The notes under the pieces are model-generated. The model saw nothing but the letters and a program-made list of their open reading frames with translations. It searched no databases and was not told the origin of the DNA. A stretch of 64,000 nucleotides of DNA from Halobacterium sp. DL1 (GTDB taxonomy: Archaea; Halobacteriota; Halobacteria; Halobacteriales; Halobacteriaceae): assembly GCA_000230955.3 (NCBI GenBank), contig CP007060.1:1178001-1242000 (forward strand), given 5' to 3'. Shown in pieces: positions 45,867-54,973 of this stretch (its first letter is position 1; the number at the start of each line of letters is the position of its first letter). The translations under genes and the position numbers were made by a program.

Positions 45867-46675
45867 TGCCGGGCGACTCGCCAGACAGCGACCTGTCACC
45901 CGAGGAGGCCCAGCTGCTCCGGCTTGCCGACGACGAGTTCGTGCTCGCCGAGCGGTACACGGAGTGGCAGATCTACGCGCCGACCGTGGAGTCCGACCTC
46001 GCGCTCGCGAACATCGCGCAGGACGAGTTCGGCCACGCGCGCCTCTGGTACGACCTGATCCAGGAGGAGTTCGGCTACGAAGAGTCGGAGCTCGTCTGGG
46101 AGCGAGCGCCCGACGACTTCCGACACAGCACGCTAGTCGAACTCGAAACGCCCGAGGGGGATTGGGCGGACACGGTCGTCCGCGGCTACCTCTACGACGT
46201 TGCCGAGCGCCTGCGACTGGACGCGCTCGCCGACTCCTCGTACGAACCTATCGCCGACCGCGTGCCGAAGGTCCAGGGCGAGGAGTCCTACCACCGCGAG
46301 CACGCCCAGTCGTGGCTCGACCGCCTGACCGGCAGCGGGGAGTCCCACGACCGCGTGCAGGCCGCCGTGAACCGCCTGTTCCCCTACGCGCTGACGCTGT
46401 TCAGCGATACCGAACACGAGGCCGAGATTCTCGACGCTGGCGTCAGAACCCGTCCGCTGTCGGACCTGCGTTCGGACTGGCTGGACGAGGTCGTGTCGTA
46501 CCTCGAGTCACTCGATATCGCGGTTCCCCACCCCGCCGACACCGAGCGACCGGACGCCGTCGGCCGGGACGGCACGCACACCGCGGACTGGGACGCGCTC
46601 CACGAGGAGTTCACCGCGACGTACCACGAACTCGGCTTCGACGAACCGGCGACGCTCCGGGGTGAGAACGCGTGA
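45866..46675 (+). CDS. paaC: Phenylacetyl-CoA epoxidase subunit PaaC (structural)
   Basis: 269 residues. It has the ferritin-like four-helix fold with AQDEFGHARLWYDLI (Glu54, His57) and SYHREHAQSWLDRL. PaaC is the scaffold partner of PaaA. The C-terminal GFDEPATLRGENA overlaps paaD by 4 bases (GTGA). Confidence 0.94.
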   Translation: MPGDSPDSDLSPEEAQLLRLADDEFVLAERYTEWQIYAPTVESDLALANIAQDEFGHARLWYDLIQEEFGYEESELVWERAPDDFRHSTLVELETPEGDWADTVVRGYLYDVAERLRLDALADSSYEPIADRVPKVQGEESYHREHAQSWLDRLTGSGESHDRVQAAVNRLFPYALTLFSDTEHEAEILDAGVRTRPLSDLRSDWLDEVVSYLESLDIAVPHPADTERPDAVGRDGTHTADWDALHEEFTATYHELGFDEPATLRGENA

Positions 46676-47073
46676 GCGCCCCGACCGGTGACGCCTGCGC
46701 GCACACCGACTACGAGGACGGCGAAGTCCCCGAGGGCTTCCCGAACACGGGCGCTGGCGCGACTGGAGCCGAGGCCGAGGTCTGGGCGGCGCTCGCGGAG
46801 GTCGAGGACCCCGAGATGCCGGTGTCCATCGTCGACCTCGGCCTCATCTACGACGTGCGCGTCGACGGCGACCACGCGACTGTCGAGATGACGCTGACGT
46901 ACACGGGCTGTCCGGCGAAGGACATGCTCACGAACGACGTGCGCTGCGCCGCCCTCACTGCGTCCGGCGTCCGTGACGCCGACGTGGAGATACAGTACTC
47001 GCCGCCGTGGTCGGTCGAGATGGTGACCGAGGCGGGCAGAGAACAGCTCCGGGAGTTCGGACTGAGCGTATGA
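46672..47073 (+). CDS. paaD: PaaD N-terminal domain only (DUF59/MIP18 type)
   Basis: 133 residues from GTG. VEDPEMPVSIVDLGLIYDVR and TYTGCPAKDML (Cys80) define the DUF59 domain that assists iron-sulfur or diiron maturation of the epoxidase system. Bacterial PaaD continues into a C-terminal zinc ribbon; here the protein ends, and that ribbon is the separate next gene, overlapping as ATGA. Confidence 0.93.
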   Translation: MSAPTGDACAHTDYEDGEVPEGFPNTGAGATGAEAEVWAALAEVEDPEMPVSIVDLGLIYDVRVDGDHATVEMTLTYTGCPAKDMLTNDVRCAALTASGVRDADVEIQYSPPWSVEMVTEAGREQLREFGLSV

Positions 47074-47234
47074 GGGGACTCGACCCGAGCACCACGACGT
47101 CGTCCGACGAACCGGCGGAGTGCCCGTACTGTGGCTCCACGGAGACCGAACGGGAACACCCAAAGGGGCCGGGGCTCTGCCGCTCGATCCACTACTGCCA
47201 CGGCTGCGAGCAGCCGTTCGAGCAGTTCGGGTAG
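47070..47234 (+). CDS. PaaD C-terminal zinc ribbon as a separate 54-residue protein
   Basis: 54 residues. CPYCGSTE (Cys18, Cys21), GPGLCRSIHYC and HGCEQPFEQF (Cys43, Cys46) correspond to the zinc-ribbon tail of bacterial PaaD, including the extra Cys37 in the GxxLCRSIHYC stretch. The ATG overlaps the paaD stop, so both halves are translated together. PaaE, the reductase normally next, is absent. Confidence 0.85.
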   Translation: MRGLDPSTTTSSDEPAECPYCGSTETEREHPKGPGLCRSIHYCHGCEQPFEQFG

Positions 47235-47291
47235 CACCGGCCGGCTCTCGACACCCGCGCGTTCAGAGAGAGTGAACCTGCCCCGCCGCTC

Positions 47292-47299
47292 ACTTATAA
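47292..47299 (+). promoter_or_regulatory. Orphan TATA box
   Basis: ACTTATAA in CACTTATAAACACC is a strong archaeal TATA box, but no good start codon lies 25-40 bases downstream. It could drive a small RNA or a long 5' leader of the broken regulator at 47479. Confidence 0.4.
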
Positions 47300-47445
47300 A
47301 CACCTGATTGAGAAAGGGGTGGTTTCACAACAGTCGGTGTTCTCTCCTACGTTGTTCACCGCTGACCACGCGGTCGGTAGGTGGACGTGCCTCTGACACC
47401 GGTGCGGCGTCCACTGCCTCTGGACTGCCGCTTTTGACGACCCAT

Positions 47446-47455
47446 CGATATATCA
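47446..47455 (+). promoter_or_regulatory. TATA box of the interrupted HTH_10 gene
   Basis: CGATATATCA lies 24-33 bases before the ATG at 47479, giving a nearly leaderless transcript. Confidence 0.5.
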
Positions 47456-47478
47456 GTGTAAAGGACATTCGTGGTTGC

Positions 47479-48120
47479 ATGAGTCTCATCGCGGAGTTCA
47501 CGTTCCGGCACCCGGGGCTGCCGCTCATGTCGACGCTCGAAGCCACGGGAGTCCAACTCGATGTCGAGCAGGCAGTGGCGTCGAACCCGGACCGGCCGGT
47601 ACTGTTCGTGTGGGCGCTGGACGGTGACCTCGACGCCTTCGAGACCGCCGCCGCGGCGGACGACACCGTCGAGTCCCTGACGATGGTCGAAGACGCGGGC
47701 GACCGCCGCCTCTACCGGATACAGGTGAGCGAGCAGACCGAGCTACCGCTGTATCCGCTGGACGACAGACTCCAGGCCTCCCGTCTCGGCGTCAAATCCT
47801 CCGCGGACGGCATCGAGGCGCGACTCCGGTTCCCGGACCGTGAGAGCCTCTCGGAGTACCATCCACTGGTCGAAGAGAAGGGCGTGGACGTGACGCTGCG
47901 GCGGGTGTACGGCGAGAGCGACACCGTCTTCGGCGGGGAGTAAGGGCTCTCTGCGAAGCAGCGCGAGGCCCTGGAAGCCGCCGTCGCTGCCGGCTACTTC
48001 GAGGTGCCCCGCCGCGCGTCCCTGTCGGACATCGCCGACGAACTCGGCGTCTCCACGCAGGCCGTCAGCGAGCGCCTCCGCCGGGGCGTCACGACGCTCG
48101 TCACGAACGCCCTCGACTAG
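47479..48120 (+). pseudogene. HTH_10 regulator interrupted by an in-frame TAA
   Basis: Codons from ATG 47479 give a 154-residue sensor domain ending FGGE at a TAA (47941-47943). Directly after it and in the same frame come GLSAKQREALEAAVAAGYFE and the rest of a complete HTH_10 domain, ending with TAG at 48118-48120. One substitution (for example CAA or GAA to TAA) restores a 213-residue protein like its paralogue at 43885-44520. The cause may be a nonsense mutation, an assembly error or programmed readthrough. It follows paaABCD on the same strand. Confidence 0.85.
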
Positions 48121-48434
48121 GCCTCGAACTCGACGCGCTCCTCGACGTACAGCGTCTCTCCGGCCTCCATGTCCGCGAACTCTGCGGCGTCGGCCTGTAC
48201 TTCTCGTCCCGTCTCCGAGTCGAACGCCGCCGTCAGCGCCGCCATGTCTTCGAAGTACAGTTCGACGACGCCGTCGTGGCTCGACCGCTCCGGGTCGTTC
48301 GGCACGGCGGTCGTGTACTTCTGGAGGTTCGGCAGCGACTCGGCGAGTTCGGCGTGCTCGCCTCGCCAGCGCTCGACGAACTCCTCGTGAGAGTAGTCGT
48401 CGCGCCGGACGAGCAACTGGACCATCTTCACCAT
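48117..48434 (-). CDS. EthD-domain (dimeric alpha-beta barrel) protein
   Basis: 105 residues from ATG 48434 (ATG 48425 also possible). VQLLVRRDDYSHEEFVERWRGEHAE and PERSSHDGVVELYFEDM match the EthD family, small dimeric ferredoxin-like barrels often linked to degradation of aromatic or ether compounds. No catalytic residues can be named. It is convergent with the broken regulator, overlapping 4 bases. Confidence 0.82.
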   Translation of the reverse strand: MVKMVQLLVRRDDYSHEEFVERWRGEHAELAESLPNLQKYTTAVPNDPERSSHDGVVELYFEDMAALTAAFDSETGREVQADAAEFADMEAGETLYVEERVEFEA

Positions 48435-48514
48435 ACTCCGTGTGGTCGGCCGGGGGCCTTCGCTCTTTTGTCGGACCGCGATGCCTTTGTACCAGGGAGC
48501 GCCCACGGACGGGT

Positions 48515-49261
48515 ATGCGCGTCGAGAACTCCTTCCTCCCCGCGCCCGGCGTCGGGGAGACCACCGAACGCCGACTCTGGGAGCACGGCGTCACCCACTG
48601 GGACGAGTTCGAGGGTGACGGTCCGGGCGTCGGCGACGCCACCGCCGAGAACATCTACAGCTTCATCGAGGAGGCACAGGCCGCCCTCGACGCGGGCGAC
48701 ACCCGCTACTTCGCCGACGCCTTCCCGAACAACGCTCTCTGGCGCCTCTACGAGAACGTCGCCGACGACGTGGCGTTCTTCGACATCGAGACAACGGGCC
48801 TCGACAAGCGCGCGAGCTACGTGACGACGGTGAGCGTCCACCACGGCGGGGAGACGACGACGCTCGTGCGCGGCGACGACCTCACAAGCGACAACCTCGC
48901 GGACCTCCTGGACGCCTCGCTGCTCGTCTCGTTCAACGGCAAGCGCTTCGACGCCCCGTTCCTCGAGCACAACTTCGACTGCTCGCTCGACGCCCCTCAC
49001 CTCGACCTCATGTACCTCTGCAAGCGCCTGGACCTCGACGGCGGCCTCAAGCAGGTCGAGCGCGACCTGGGCATCGACCGCGGCGGCATGGACGTCGACG
49101 GCCGCGAGGCTGTGCGCCTCTGGCACCGCTACGAGTCCGGCGACGAGGCCGCCCTCGACCGCCTCGTCGAGTACAACCGCTACGACACCCAGAACCTCGC
49201 GACGCTGCTGGACACGGTCACCGGCCGCCTCCACGACCACGTCTTCGAACCGCACTGCTGA
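48515..49261 (+). CDS. RNase H-fold exonuclease domain protein (YprB-like)
   Basis: 248 residues. FFDIETTGLDKRASYVT (first Asp and Glu), SFNGKRFDAPFLEHNF (second Asp) and the late YNRYDTQNL (third) make up the DEDD set of 3'-5' exonucleases in the RNase H-like_2 group. A helix-hairpin-like N-terminus (LPAPGVGETTERRLWEHG) may bind DNA. It probably acts in DNA repair or RNA processing; the exact substrate is unknown. Confidence 0.87.
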   Translation: MRVENSFLPAPGVGETTERRLWEHGVTHWDEFEGDGPGVGDATAENIYSFIEEAQAALDAGDTRYFADAFPNNALWRLYENVADDVAFFDIETTGLDKRASYVTTVSVHHGGETTTLVRGDDLTSDNLADLLDASLLVSFNGKRFDAPFLEHNFDCSLDAPHLDLMYLCKRLDLDGGLKQVERDLGIDRGGMDVDGREAVRLWHRYESGDEAALDRLVEYNRYDTQNLATLLDTVTGRLHDHVFEPHC

Positions 49262-49273
49262 CGCGTTCCGGAA

Positions 49274-50899
49274 TCAGTCGACGTCCGGCGAGAACTCCAC
49301 GGCCCTGAACTCGACGCACGCGCCGCCCGAATCGCTCTCCTCGGCCCGCACCGACCAACCGTGGGCGTCTGCGATGGCCGACACGATGCTCAACCCGTAC
49401 CCGGTACCCGCCGGTCGGCTGGTACGCCCCTCCTCGAAGACGACCGACGGATCGTCCTGCTCGAACCCCGGCCCGTCGTCCGCGACGAGGAACCCCGCCT
49501 CGCCGCCGCCAGACTGGGGGTCGAGGCTCTCGACGGTCACCCCGACGTCGGGACCTCCGTGGTTCGCGGCGTTCGCGTAGAGGTTCTCGAACACCGTCCG
49601 GAGGCGCTCCGGGTCCGCCAGCAGTTCGTCCCCGGCGCCGACGTCGAGTTCGAGCGTTGCCGCCTCGGGGAGCGCCGTCTCCGCGGCCTCCCGCGCGACC
49701 GCCGACAGCGATACGGGCTCGAAGTCCCCGACCACCTCGCCCTGTTTCGCGAGCGACCGCACCTCGGCGACCAGTTCGTCCATCCGGTCGAGCGCCCCGG
49801 CGGCCTGCTCCAGGTGTTCGGCGGCCTCGCTGTCGGCTCCGGCCTTCGAGGAGGCGAGGTCGAGGTGGCCGGACGCCACGTTCAGCGGCGACCGGAGGTC
49901 GTGGGTGACGACGTCCGCGAACTCGTCGAGGCGCTCGTTCTGCCGTTCGAGGCTCTCTCTGTTGCGCTGGTGGGCGAGTTCGTGGTTCAGCCACTCCGCC
50001 AGCAGTTTCACGAACGCGCGCTCGGTCTCCTGGATGGGCTGGCCTCGTGGCTCCGTGTCCGCGAAGCAGATGGTGCCGTGGACGGCGTTCCCGACCTCGA
50101 GTTTCGCGCCCAGGTAACACTCCAGGCCGTAGAGGTCGAACGCCGAGTCCTCGCCGAACGCAGACTCCCCGACGTCGTTCATCGCCACCGTCTCCTCCGA
50201 GGAGATGGTGCGCTTGCAGTAGCTGTCCGCGAGGTCCGCCTGCTCGCCCTCCTGGAGCAGCGGGTGCTCGGCGATGGACGTCTTCACCATCTGGACGCCG
50301 CCGTCGATCTTCGTGTAGAACGCCTCACCGAGTCCGAGACGGTCCTTGCCGACCTGCAACAGTGCTCGCACGCGCTCCTCGAACGTCAACTCGGAGTTCG
50401 CCGCCGTCTCGTACAGCCCCTCCAGCGCCTCGAGGTTCGCCTGCTGGGCGGCCGCGAGATTCGTCCGCTCGGTCACGTCGTGGCCGGTCACGACGACGGC
50501 GAATACACCGTCGGTCTCCGAGGCGTCGACGGGGTCGGGCGTTTCCCACAGCGGCCTGGCGTCCATCTCGACGTCCCGGTCCGTCCTACCCGCACCCGGG
50601 TGGGTGGTCGTGAACCGCTGGCGGTCGCCCTCCAGCGCCGCGGTGACTCCGGCCCGCACGACCTCCCGGGCCGCGGGGTCGTGGGTCACCCACGGCGTCT
50701 CCCAGAACGGCGTCCCGTACACCGCCTGTTCGCCCGCGTCGACCAGCGACAGCGCCGCGTCGTTGGCGTACCACAGCCGTCCCTCCGCGTCGAGGACGCC
50801 CGCGAAGAAGTCCGCGTCGTCGTACAGCAGCCCGGCGAACTCCGCGAGAACGCGTCGCCCCCGGTCGAGTTCGCCGGTCACCCCGCTCGAATCACTCAT
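49274..50899 (-). CDS. PAS-GAF sensor histidine kinase
   Basis: 541 residues and no membrane helix, so cytosolic. A PAS domain covers about residues 20-145, a GAF domain about 160-310, and the HisKA site DVVTHDLRSPLN has the phospho-acceptor His333. The ATPase carries NLYANAANHGG (N-box), DDGPGFE and GTGYGLSIVSAIADAHGW (G-boxes). It senses an unknown cue, perhaps redox or a small ligand. No receiver-domain partner lies nearby. Confidence 0.93.
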   Translation of the reverse strand: MSDSSGVTGELDRGRRVLAEFAGLLYDDADFFAGVLDAEGRLWYANDAALSLVDAGEQAVYGTPFWETPWVTHDPAAREVVRAGVTAALEGDRQRFTTTHPGAGRTDRDVEMDARPLWETPDPVDASETDGVFAVVVTGHDVTERTNLAAAQQANLEALEGLYETAANSELTFEERVRALLQVGKDRLGLGEAFYTKIDGGVQMVKTSIAEHPLLQEGEQADLADSYCKRTISSEETVAMNDVGESAFGEDSAFDLYGLECYLGAKLEVGNAVHGTICFADTEPRGQPIQETERAFVKLLAEWLNHELAHQRNRESLERQNERLDEFADVVTHDLRSPLNVASGHLDLASSKAGADSEAAEHLEQAAGALDRMDELVAEVRSLAKQGEVVGDFEPVSLSAVAREAAETALPEAATLELDVGAGDELLADPERLRTVFENLYANAANHGGPDVGVTVESLDPQSGGGEAGFLVADDGPGFEQDDPSVVFEEGRTSRPAGTGYGLSIVSAIADAHGWSVRAEESDSGGACVEFRAVEFSPDVD

Positions 50900-51011
50900 C
50901 GGTGTTAGCTCACCGGTAGCAGAGCACGTGGGTAAAACTGCCCCTTCCTCGCACGTCGCTGACTTCTTCGAACCGCGCCGGTCGCCGAATTCGAGTCGGT
51001 CGGTGCCTCTA

Positions 51012-52211
51012 CTACGACTCGACGACGATCTCGGCCTTCATTCCCAATGCGGCGTGGGGTTGACAGATGTACTCGTAGACCCCCTCCACCTCGAACGTGT
51101 ACTGGTACTCCGCGCCGGCGTTGGCTATCTCCGTGAACCCGTTCCAATCTCCTTCCGCTGGCTGGTCCTCCGGTTTGATGTTGTGGCTGTCCGACTCCCA
51201 CACCCACCGGACGGTCGTCCCGGGTTCGATACGTAGCACCTCTGGGTCGAACACGAGCTCCTCATCCGGTCCGACCACTACCTTAGTGTCGTAGTCTGTC
51301 CCCTCGATGGTCTGGACGGGAGTCTGCTCGGTGGTTGTCGTCGTCTCGGTGGTTTCAACGGTGCCACTGTCTCCGTCGCCGCCGTCTCCGCCCTCGCCAC
51401 CCCCGCCCTCGCCACCCCCGTCTGTCGTCGTCGTCTCGGGGACGTCTCCGAACCAGTCCGGTTCGCTCACGGACGTCTCGCCGACCCCCGTCACCTCGAA
51501 CGCCAGGTTCGATTCGCGCTCGCGATTGGCCCCGTAGACGAGGGCGTCGAGCTCGACGGCCCGAACGAGCCCCGCCCCGCTGAGCAGGAGGTGTCCAGAC
51601 CCCACGTCCTGGACGCGGCTCTCGTCGCCGACGTCGCGGACGCCCGTGATGGGGAGTCGGTAGCTCGCGCCGGCGTCTGCCGTAACGTCCTCCATGGGTC
51701 CGTACTCCACTGCCGCCAGCAGGCTCCTGACGCTCTCGCGGAAGCCAGTGTAGCGGTCCCGCGCCGCGGACGAGGAGAGCCGCTCGAGACGACTGTCGTC
51801 TTCCCCGAGGATACTGCGTTCGCCGGCTTTGGAGCCGTCGGAGTACACCTCGGTCTGTTGGCTCCGGTCGCCATCGGGGTAGCGCGCCCACTGCCTGAGA
51901 TGTAACCGGCCCGTTGACGGGTCGTACTTCGCCCGGAGTTCGAGCGCCTTGAACCCGTCCTCGAACGTGTCCGCTGCGGTCTCCGTCAACGAAACTGCGT
52001 GGGACCGCTCCTCGGCGGCCGCTCGCTGGGCGTCGAGGAACGCGTCGACGTTCTCGATACCGTCCTCACCGAGACCAGGCACGTCGCCGCTCTCCACCGT
52101 TGCCCCGCCGTCGCCGCCCTGTTCCCCCTCCGAGGTTCCGTCACCGGCCGTGCTCGAACAACCCGGGAGCACCGCCAGCGCTGCCAGATACCCGAACTCT
52201 CGTCGCTCCAT
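51012..52211 (-). CDS. Lipoprotein with C-terminal halocyanin-like copper domain
   Basis: 399 residues from ATG 52211. LAVLPGCSS is a lipobox, so Cys18 or nearby is lipid-anchored outside the membrane. Residues 20-250 form an unassigned domain rich in Asp and Glu. A Gly/Asp/Thr-rich linker (about 255-305) precedes the blue-copper domain, with Cu ligands in SHNI, YICQPHAALGM (His, Cys, His, Met). It likely carries electrons at the cell surface. The large N-terminal domain is unusual for halocyanins. Confidence 0.88.
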   Translation of the reverse strand: MERREFGYLAALAVLPGCSSTAGDGTSEGEQGGDGGATVESGDVPGLGEDGIENVDAFLDAQRAAAEERSHAVSLTETAADTFEDGFKALELRAKYDPSTGRLHLRQWARYPDGDRSQQTEVYSDGSKAGERSILGEDDSRLERLSSSAARDRYTGFRESVRSLLAAVEYGPMEDVTADAGASYRLPITGVRDVGDESRVQDVGSGHLLLSGAGLVRAVELDALVYGANRERESNLAFEVTGVGETSVSEPDWFGDVPETTTTDGGGEGGGGEGGDGGDGDSGTVETTETTTTTEQTPVQTIEGTDYDTKVVVGPDEELVFDPEVLRIEPGTTVRWVWESDSHNIKPEDQPAEGDWNGFTEIANAGAEYQYTFEVEGVYEYICQPHAALGMKAEIVVES

Positions 52212-52345
52212 ACGACGGCATCCGAATGGGCCCATAAATACGTACTGGGGGTTGACACGATCTCCGGGAACAGGGAGGAACGCCCCGCTCGCTGCGGCGC
52301 TTCGAGTACAGTGGATTTTTGTCGGTCAACTCGCTACCGGCGTCC

Positions 52346-52666
52346 ATGGCAGCGCGTCCACCCGTCGGTGACGACGACCCGCCCGAACCGAACGCGTTCG
52401 GCATCGCGGTCGTCGGCAACCACCTTAGGGACGCCGACCTCTCGTATCCGGCGACTCCCGAGGAGGTCGTCGAGGCCATGGGCGACCAGGGGATTCCCTG
52501 TGGCCCGAACAGCCACGACGTCTCCCTGTCGACCGCCGTCGAGCGGACGGCTCGCACGCAGTTCTCCTCGCGCCGGGACCTGCTCGACGAACTCCACGAC
52601 GAGTTCGAGCGCGAGCGCAGAGCAGGCGGCGGCCTCGTCTCCTGGCTGCGGTCGCTCGTCGGCTGA
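52346..52666 (+). CDS. Small conserved haloarchaeal protein, DUF5789-like
   Basis: 106 residues. DLSYPATPEEVVEAMGDQ and TQFSSRRDLLDELHDEFERER resemble DUF5789-type haloarchaeal proteins of unknown function. Two Cys-free helices and an acidic character. It is convergent with the phosphatase gene (3-base gap). Confidence 0.6.
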   Translation: MAARPPVGDDDPPEPNAFGIAVVGNHLRDADLSYPATPEEVVEAMGDQGIPCGPNSHDVSLSTAVERTARTQFSSRRDLLDELHDEFERERRAGGGLVSWLRSLVG

Positions 52667-52669
52667 CCG

Positions 52670-53347
52670 CTACGCGTCGCGGTCGAGAACCAGTTCGACT
52701 GCCTCGAGGAAGCCGTCCGCGTACGACGCCTCGACGACCACGTCAGCGGCGGCTTTCGCCTCCTCGGCGGCGTTCGCTACCGCGTACGCCCGCCCGGACG
52801 CTTCGAACAGTTCCACGTCGTTCGCGGAGTCGCCGACTGCCACGAAGTCGGTGGCCTCGTAGCCGAGTTCTTCCGCGACCGTCAGGAGCGCGTCGCCCTT
52901 GCTCACCGTCGGTTCCTTGACGTGGTAAGCGAACTCCGAGTCGACGACGCCCATGCCGTGCTTCGTTGCGATCTCCGTGAGCACGTCCAGTGGCTGTTCG
53001 CGGCTCACCGCGAGTTCCGTCTCACGCCAGCGGTTCACCACGTCGGAGTCGCCCCAGCCGAGGTCGTAGCCCGCCTCGACGAACTCCCGGGCGACGGCGT
53101 CCGCGCCCTCCCGGTCACCGAAGTAGAACAGTTCGTCGTTGGCGAACGCGACGCCGCCGTTCTCCGCGACGACGCGCTGCTCGACGCCGACGAACTGGCA
53201 GAGCGCGATGGGGTACGGCAGCGCCTTCCCCGTCGCGATGACGACCGGCGCGTCCCACTCCCGGAGCACGTCCATCACGCGGCTGTCGATGGAGCGGTCC
53301 TCGCGACTCAGCGTGCCGTCGATGTCGACGGCGAGCGGCGCGACCAT
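52670..53347 (-). CDS. Phosphoglycolate phosphatase, archaeal HAD IIB type
   Basis: 225 residues. Motif I is AVDIDGTLSRED, motif III Lys in EPTVSKGDALL, and motif IV VAVGDSANDVELFEASG. The mixed cap between motifs I and III matches the archaeal phosphoglycolate/sucrose-phosphate phosphatase group (TA0175-like). It probably removes 2-phosphoglycolate formed in metabolism or DNA repair. Confidence 0.88.
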   Translation of the reverse strand: MVAPLAVDIDGTLSREDRSIDSRVMDVLREWDAPVVIATGKALPYPIALCQFVGVEQRVVAENGGVAFANDELFYFGDREGADAVAREFVEAGYDLGWGDSDVVNRWRETELAVSREQPLDVLTEIATKHGMGVVDSEFAYHVKEPTVSKGDALLTVAEELGYEATDFVAVGDSANDVELFEASGRAYAVANAAEEAKAAADVVVEASYADGFLEAVELVLDRDA

Positions 53348-53422
53348 GTGCGCGTCGAACGTGGCCGCTCCTAAAGGACGTAGCGATTCGGGTGACTGAC
53401 CGACGCTTCCACACCCGGCGCG

Positions 53423-54880
53423 TCAGTCGTCGGCAGCCGCGTCGGGCCGGTAGCTCCGGCTGATGGCCTTCCACTTCCCGGTCGCGAAGCGGTAGTAGTT
53501 GACCGCTGCGGGGACGCCGGACTCGGCGAAGAACGAGAGGTAGATGCCGAGAATGCCCAGCCGGGTCGTCGCGCCGAGGTAGACCAGCGGGATGGCGAGG
53601 CCGAACATGCCGAGGACGCGCCCGTAGAACGGCCAGCGGGTGTCGCCCGTGGCGTCGAGTGCGCCCGCCGACGCCGCGTTGACGCCCTGGGGAATCACCG
53701 CGACGGCCGCCGCGTACACCATCCCGACCGCTATCGGGACGCTCGGGTCGTTCGGCGACTCCACGAACAGCACCACGATGTCACGGGCGAAGACGGCCAC
53801 GACGGCCGCGAACAGGACGTACGTCGCCACCGAGAAGACGACGATCTCGCGGCCGTAGGAGGCAGCCGTCTTCTCGTCGTTGCGCCCGAGTTCCTGGCCG
53901 ACGAGGCTCGACGCCGCGAGGCCGAACCCCCAGCCGGGGGTGTTCATGATGCCGAGGATGCGACGCGTGACGATGTACGCCGCGACCACCGGCGACGCGA
54001 ACAGGCCGACGAACGCCAGCAGCGGGAAGCGCGCCGCCGTCCAGACGGAGTTCCGCCCGACGACCGGGAGCCCGATTTCGACGACGTCCCGGCAGGTCCC
54101 CCAGTGCCAGTAGCGCCCGATGGGCGAGACGGTGACGGGGAACGCGCCGACGCCGGGGAGGCGCCCGAGCGTCAGGCCGACGGCGAACGCGGCCACGACG
54201 ACCACGTTGCTCGCGACGGTGCCGAGCGCGGCGCCGACGACGCCCATGTCGAGGCCGAAGATGAACACGGCGTTGAGACCGATGTTGACAACCGCGCCGC
54301 TCGCGCGGAGCACCATCGCCGTCCAGGAGTCGTCGGCGCCGATGAGCGCGCGACTCCCGATGAGGTTGAGACCCGCGAACGGGACGCCGAACGCGACTAC
54401 GCGGAGGTAGTCCGCGCCGTAGCGCACCGCCGCGGGGTCGTCGGTCAGCACCGAGATGAGCGCGACGGGGTAGAGGTGGAAGATGGCGGCGACTGGCACC
54501 GTCACCACGACGACGAGCGCCACGCTCGACCGGATGGCCTGTCCGAGTTCGTCGAACGCCTCGGCGCCGAAGCGCTGGGAGACGAGCGCGATGGTGCCGG
54601 CAGCGAGGCCACCACCGATGCTGAACGCGGCGCCCCAGTACGGCCCGGCGAACCCGACGCCCGCGATGGCGGTGCTGCCGAGGGCGACGCCAACCATCGC
54701 CACGTCGGCCGCGCTCTTCGACATCCGGGCGACGCCGGTGACGATGCGGGGCCACGCGAGTTCCGAGGTGCGACGCGCCCGCTGCTCGGAGATGAGCCCC
54801 AGCTTCGCGATGGCGAGACCGATGGCACGGAGGAGCCAGCTGAACGGGTTGGGGACCACGGCTACCGGTGGCTCGGGCAT
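53423..54880 (-). CDS. MATE-family efflux transporter
   Basis: 485 residues with twelve membrane helices in two repeats. MSKSAADVAMVGVALGSTAIAG opens the first repeat, and GLNLIGSRALIGADDSW and TPGWGFGLAASSLVGQELG fall at the expected places. The family exports cationic compounds coupled to Na+ or H+. Substrate unknown. Followed in the same direction by nothing obvious; the upstream gene is an MFS 94 bases away on the same strand. Confidence 0.9.
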   Translation of the reverse strand: MPEPPVAVVPNPFSWLLRAIGLAIAKLGLISEQRARRTSELAWPRIVTGVARMSKSAADVAMVGVALGSTAIAGVGFAGPYWGAAFSIGGGLAAGTIALVSQRFGAEAFDELGQAIRSSVALVVVVTVPVAAIFHLYPVALISVLTDDPAAVRYGADYLRVVAFGVPFAGLNLIGSRALIGADDSWTAMVLRASGAVVNIGLNAVFIFGLDMGVVGAALGTVASNVVVVAAFAVGLTLGRLPGVGAFPVTVSPIGRYWHWGTCRDVVEIGLPVVGRNSVWTAARFPLLAFVGLFASPVVAAYIVTRRILGIMNTPGWGFGLAASSLVGQELGRNDEKTAASYGREIVVFSVATYVLFAAVVAVFARDIVVLFVESPNDPSVPIAVGMVYAAAVAVIPQGVNAASAGALDATGDTRWPFYGRVLGMFGLAIPLVYLGATTRLGILGIYLSFFAESGVPAAVNYYRFATGKWKAISRSYRPDAAADD

Positions 54881-54973
54881 GGACCGGGAAAGGCGTACGG
54901 AATCCGGTCGGTGTCTGGGGGTAGCTAGCCGTCTCCGGGAGCGGGCACCGCGGACCGGGGACGACCACCGTTC

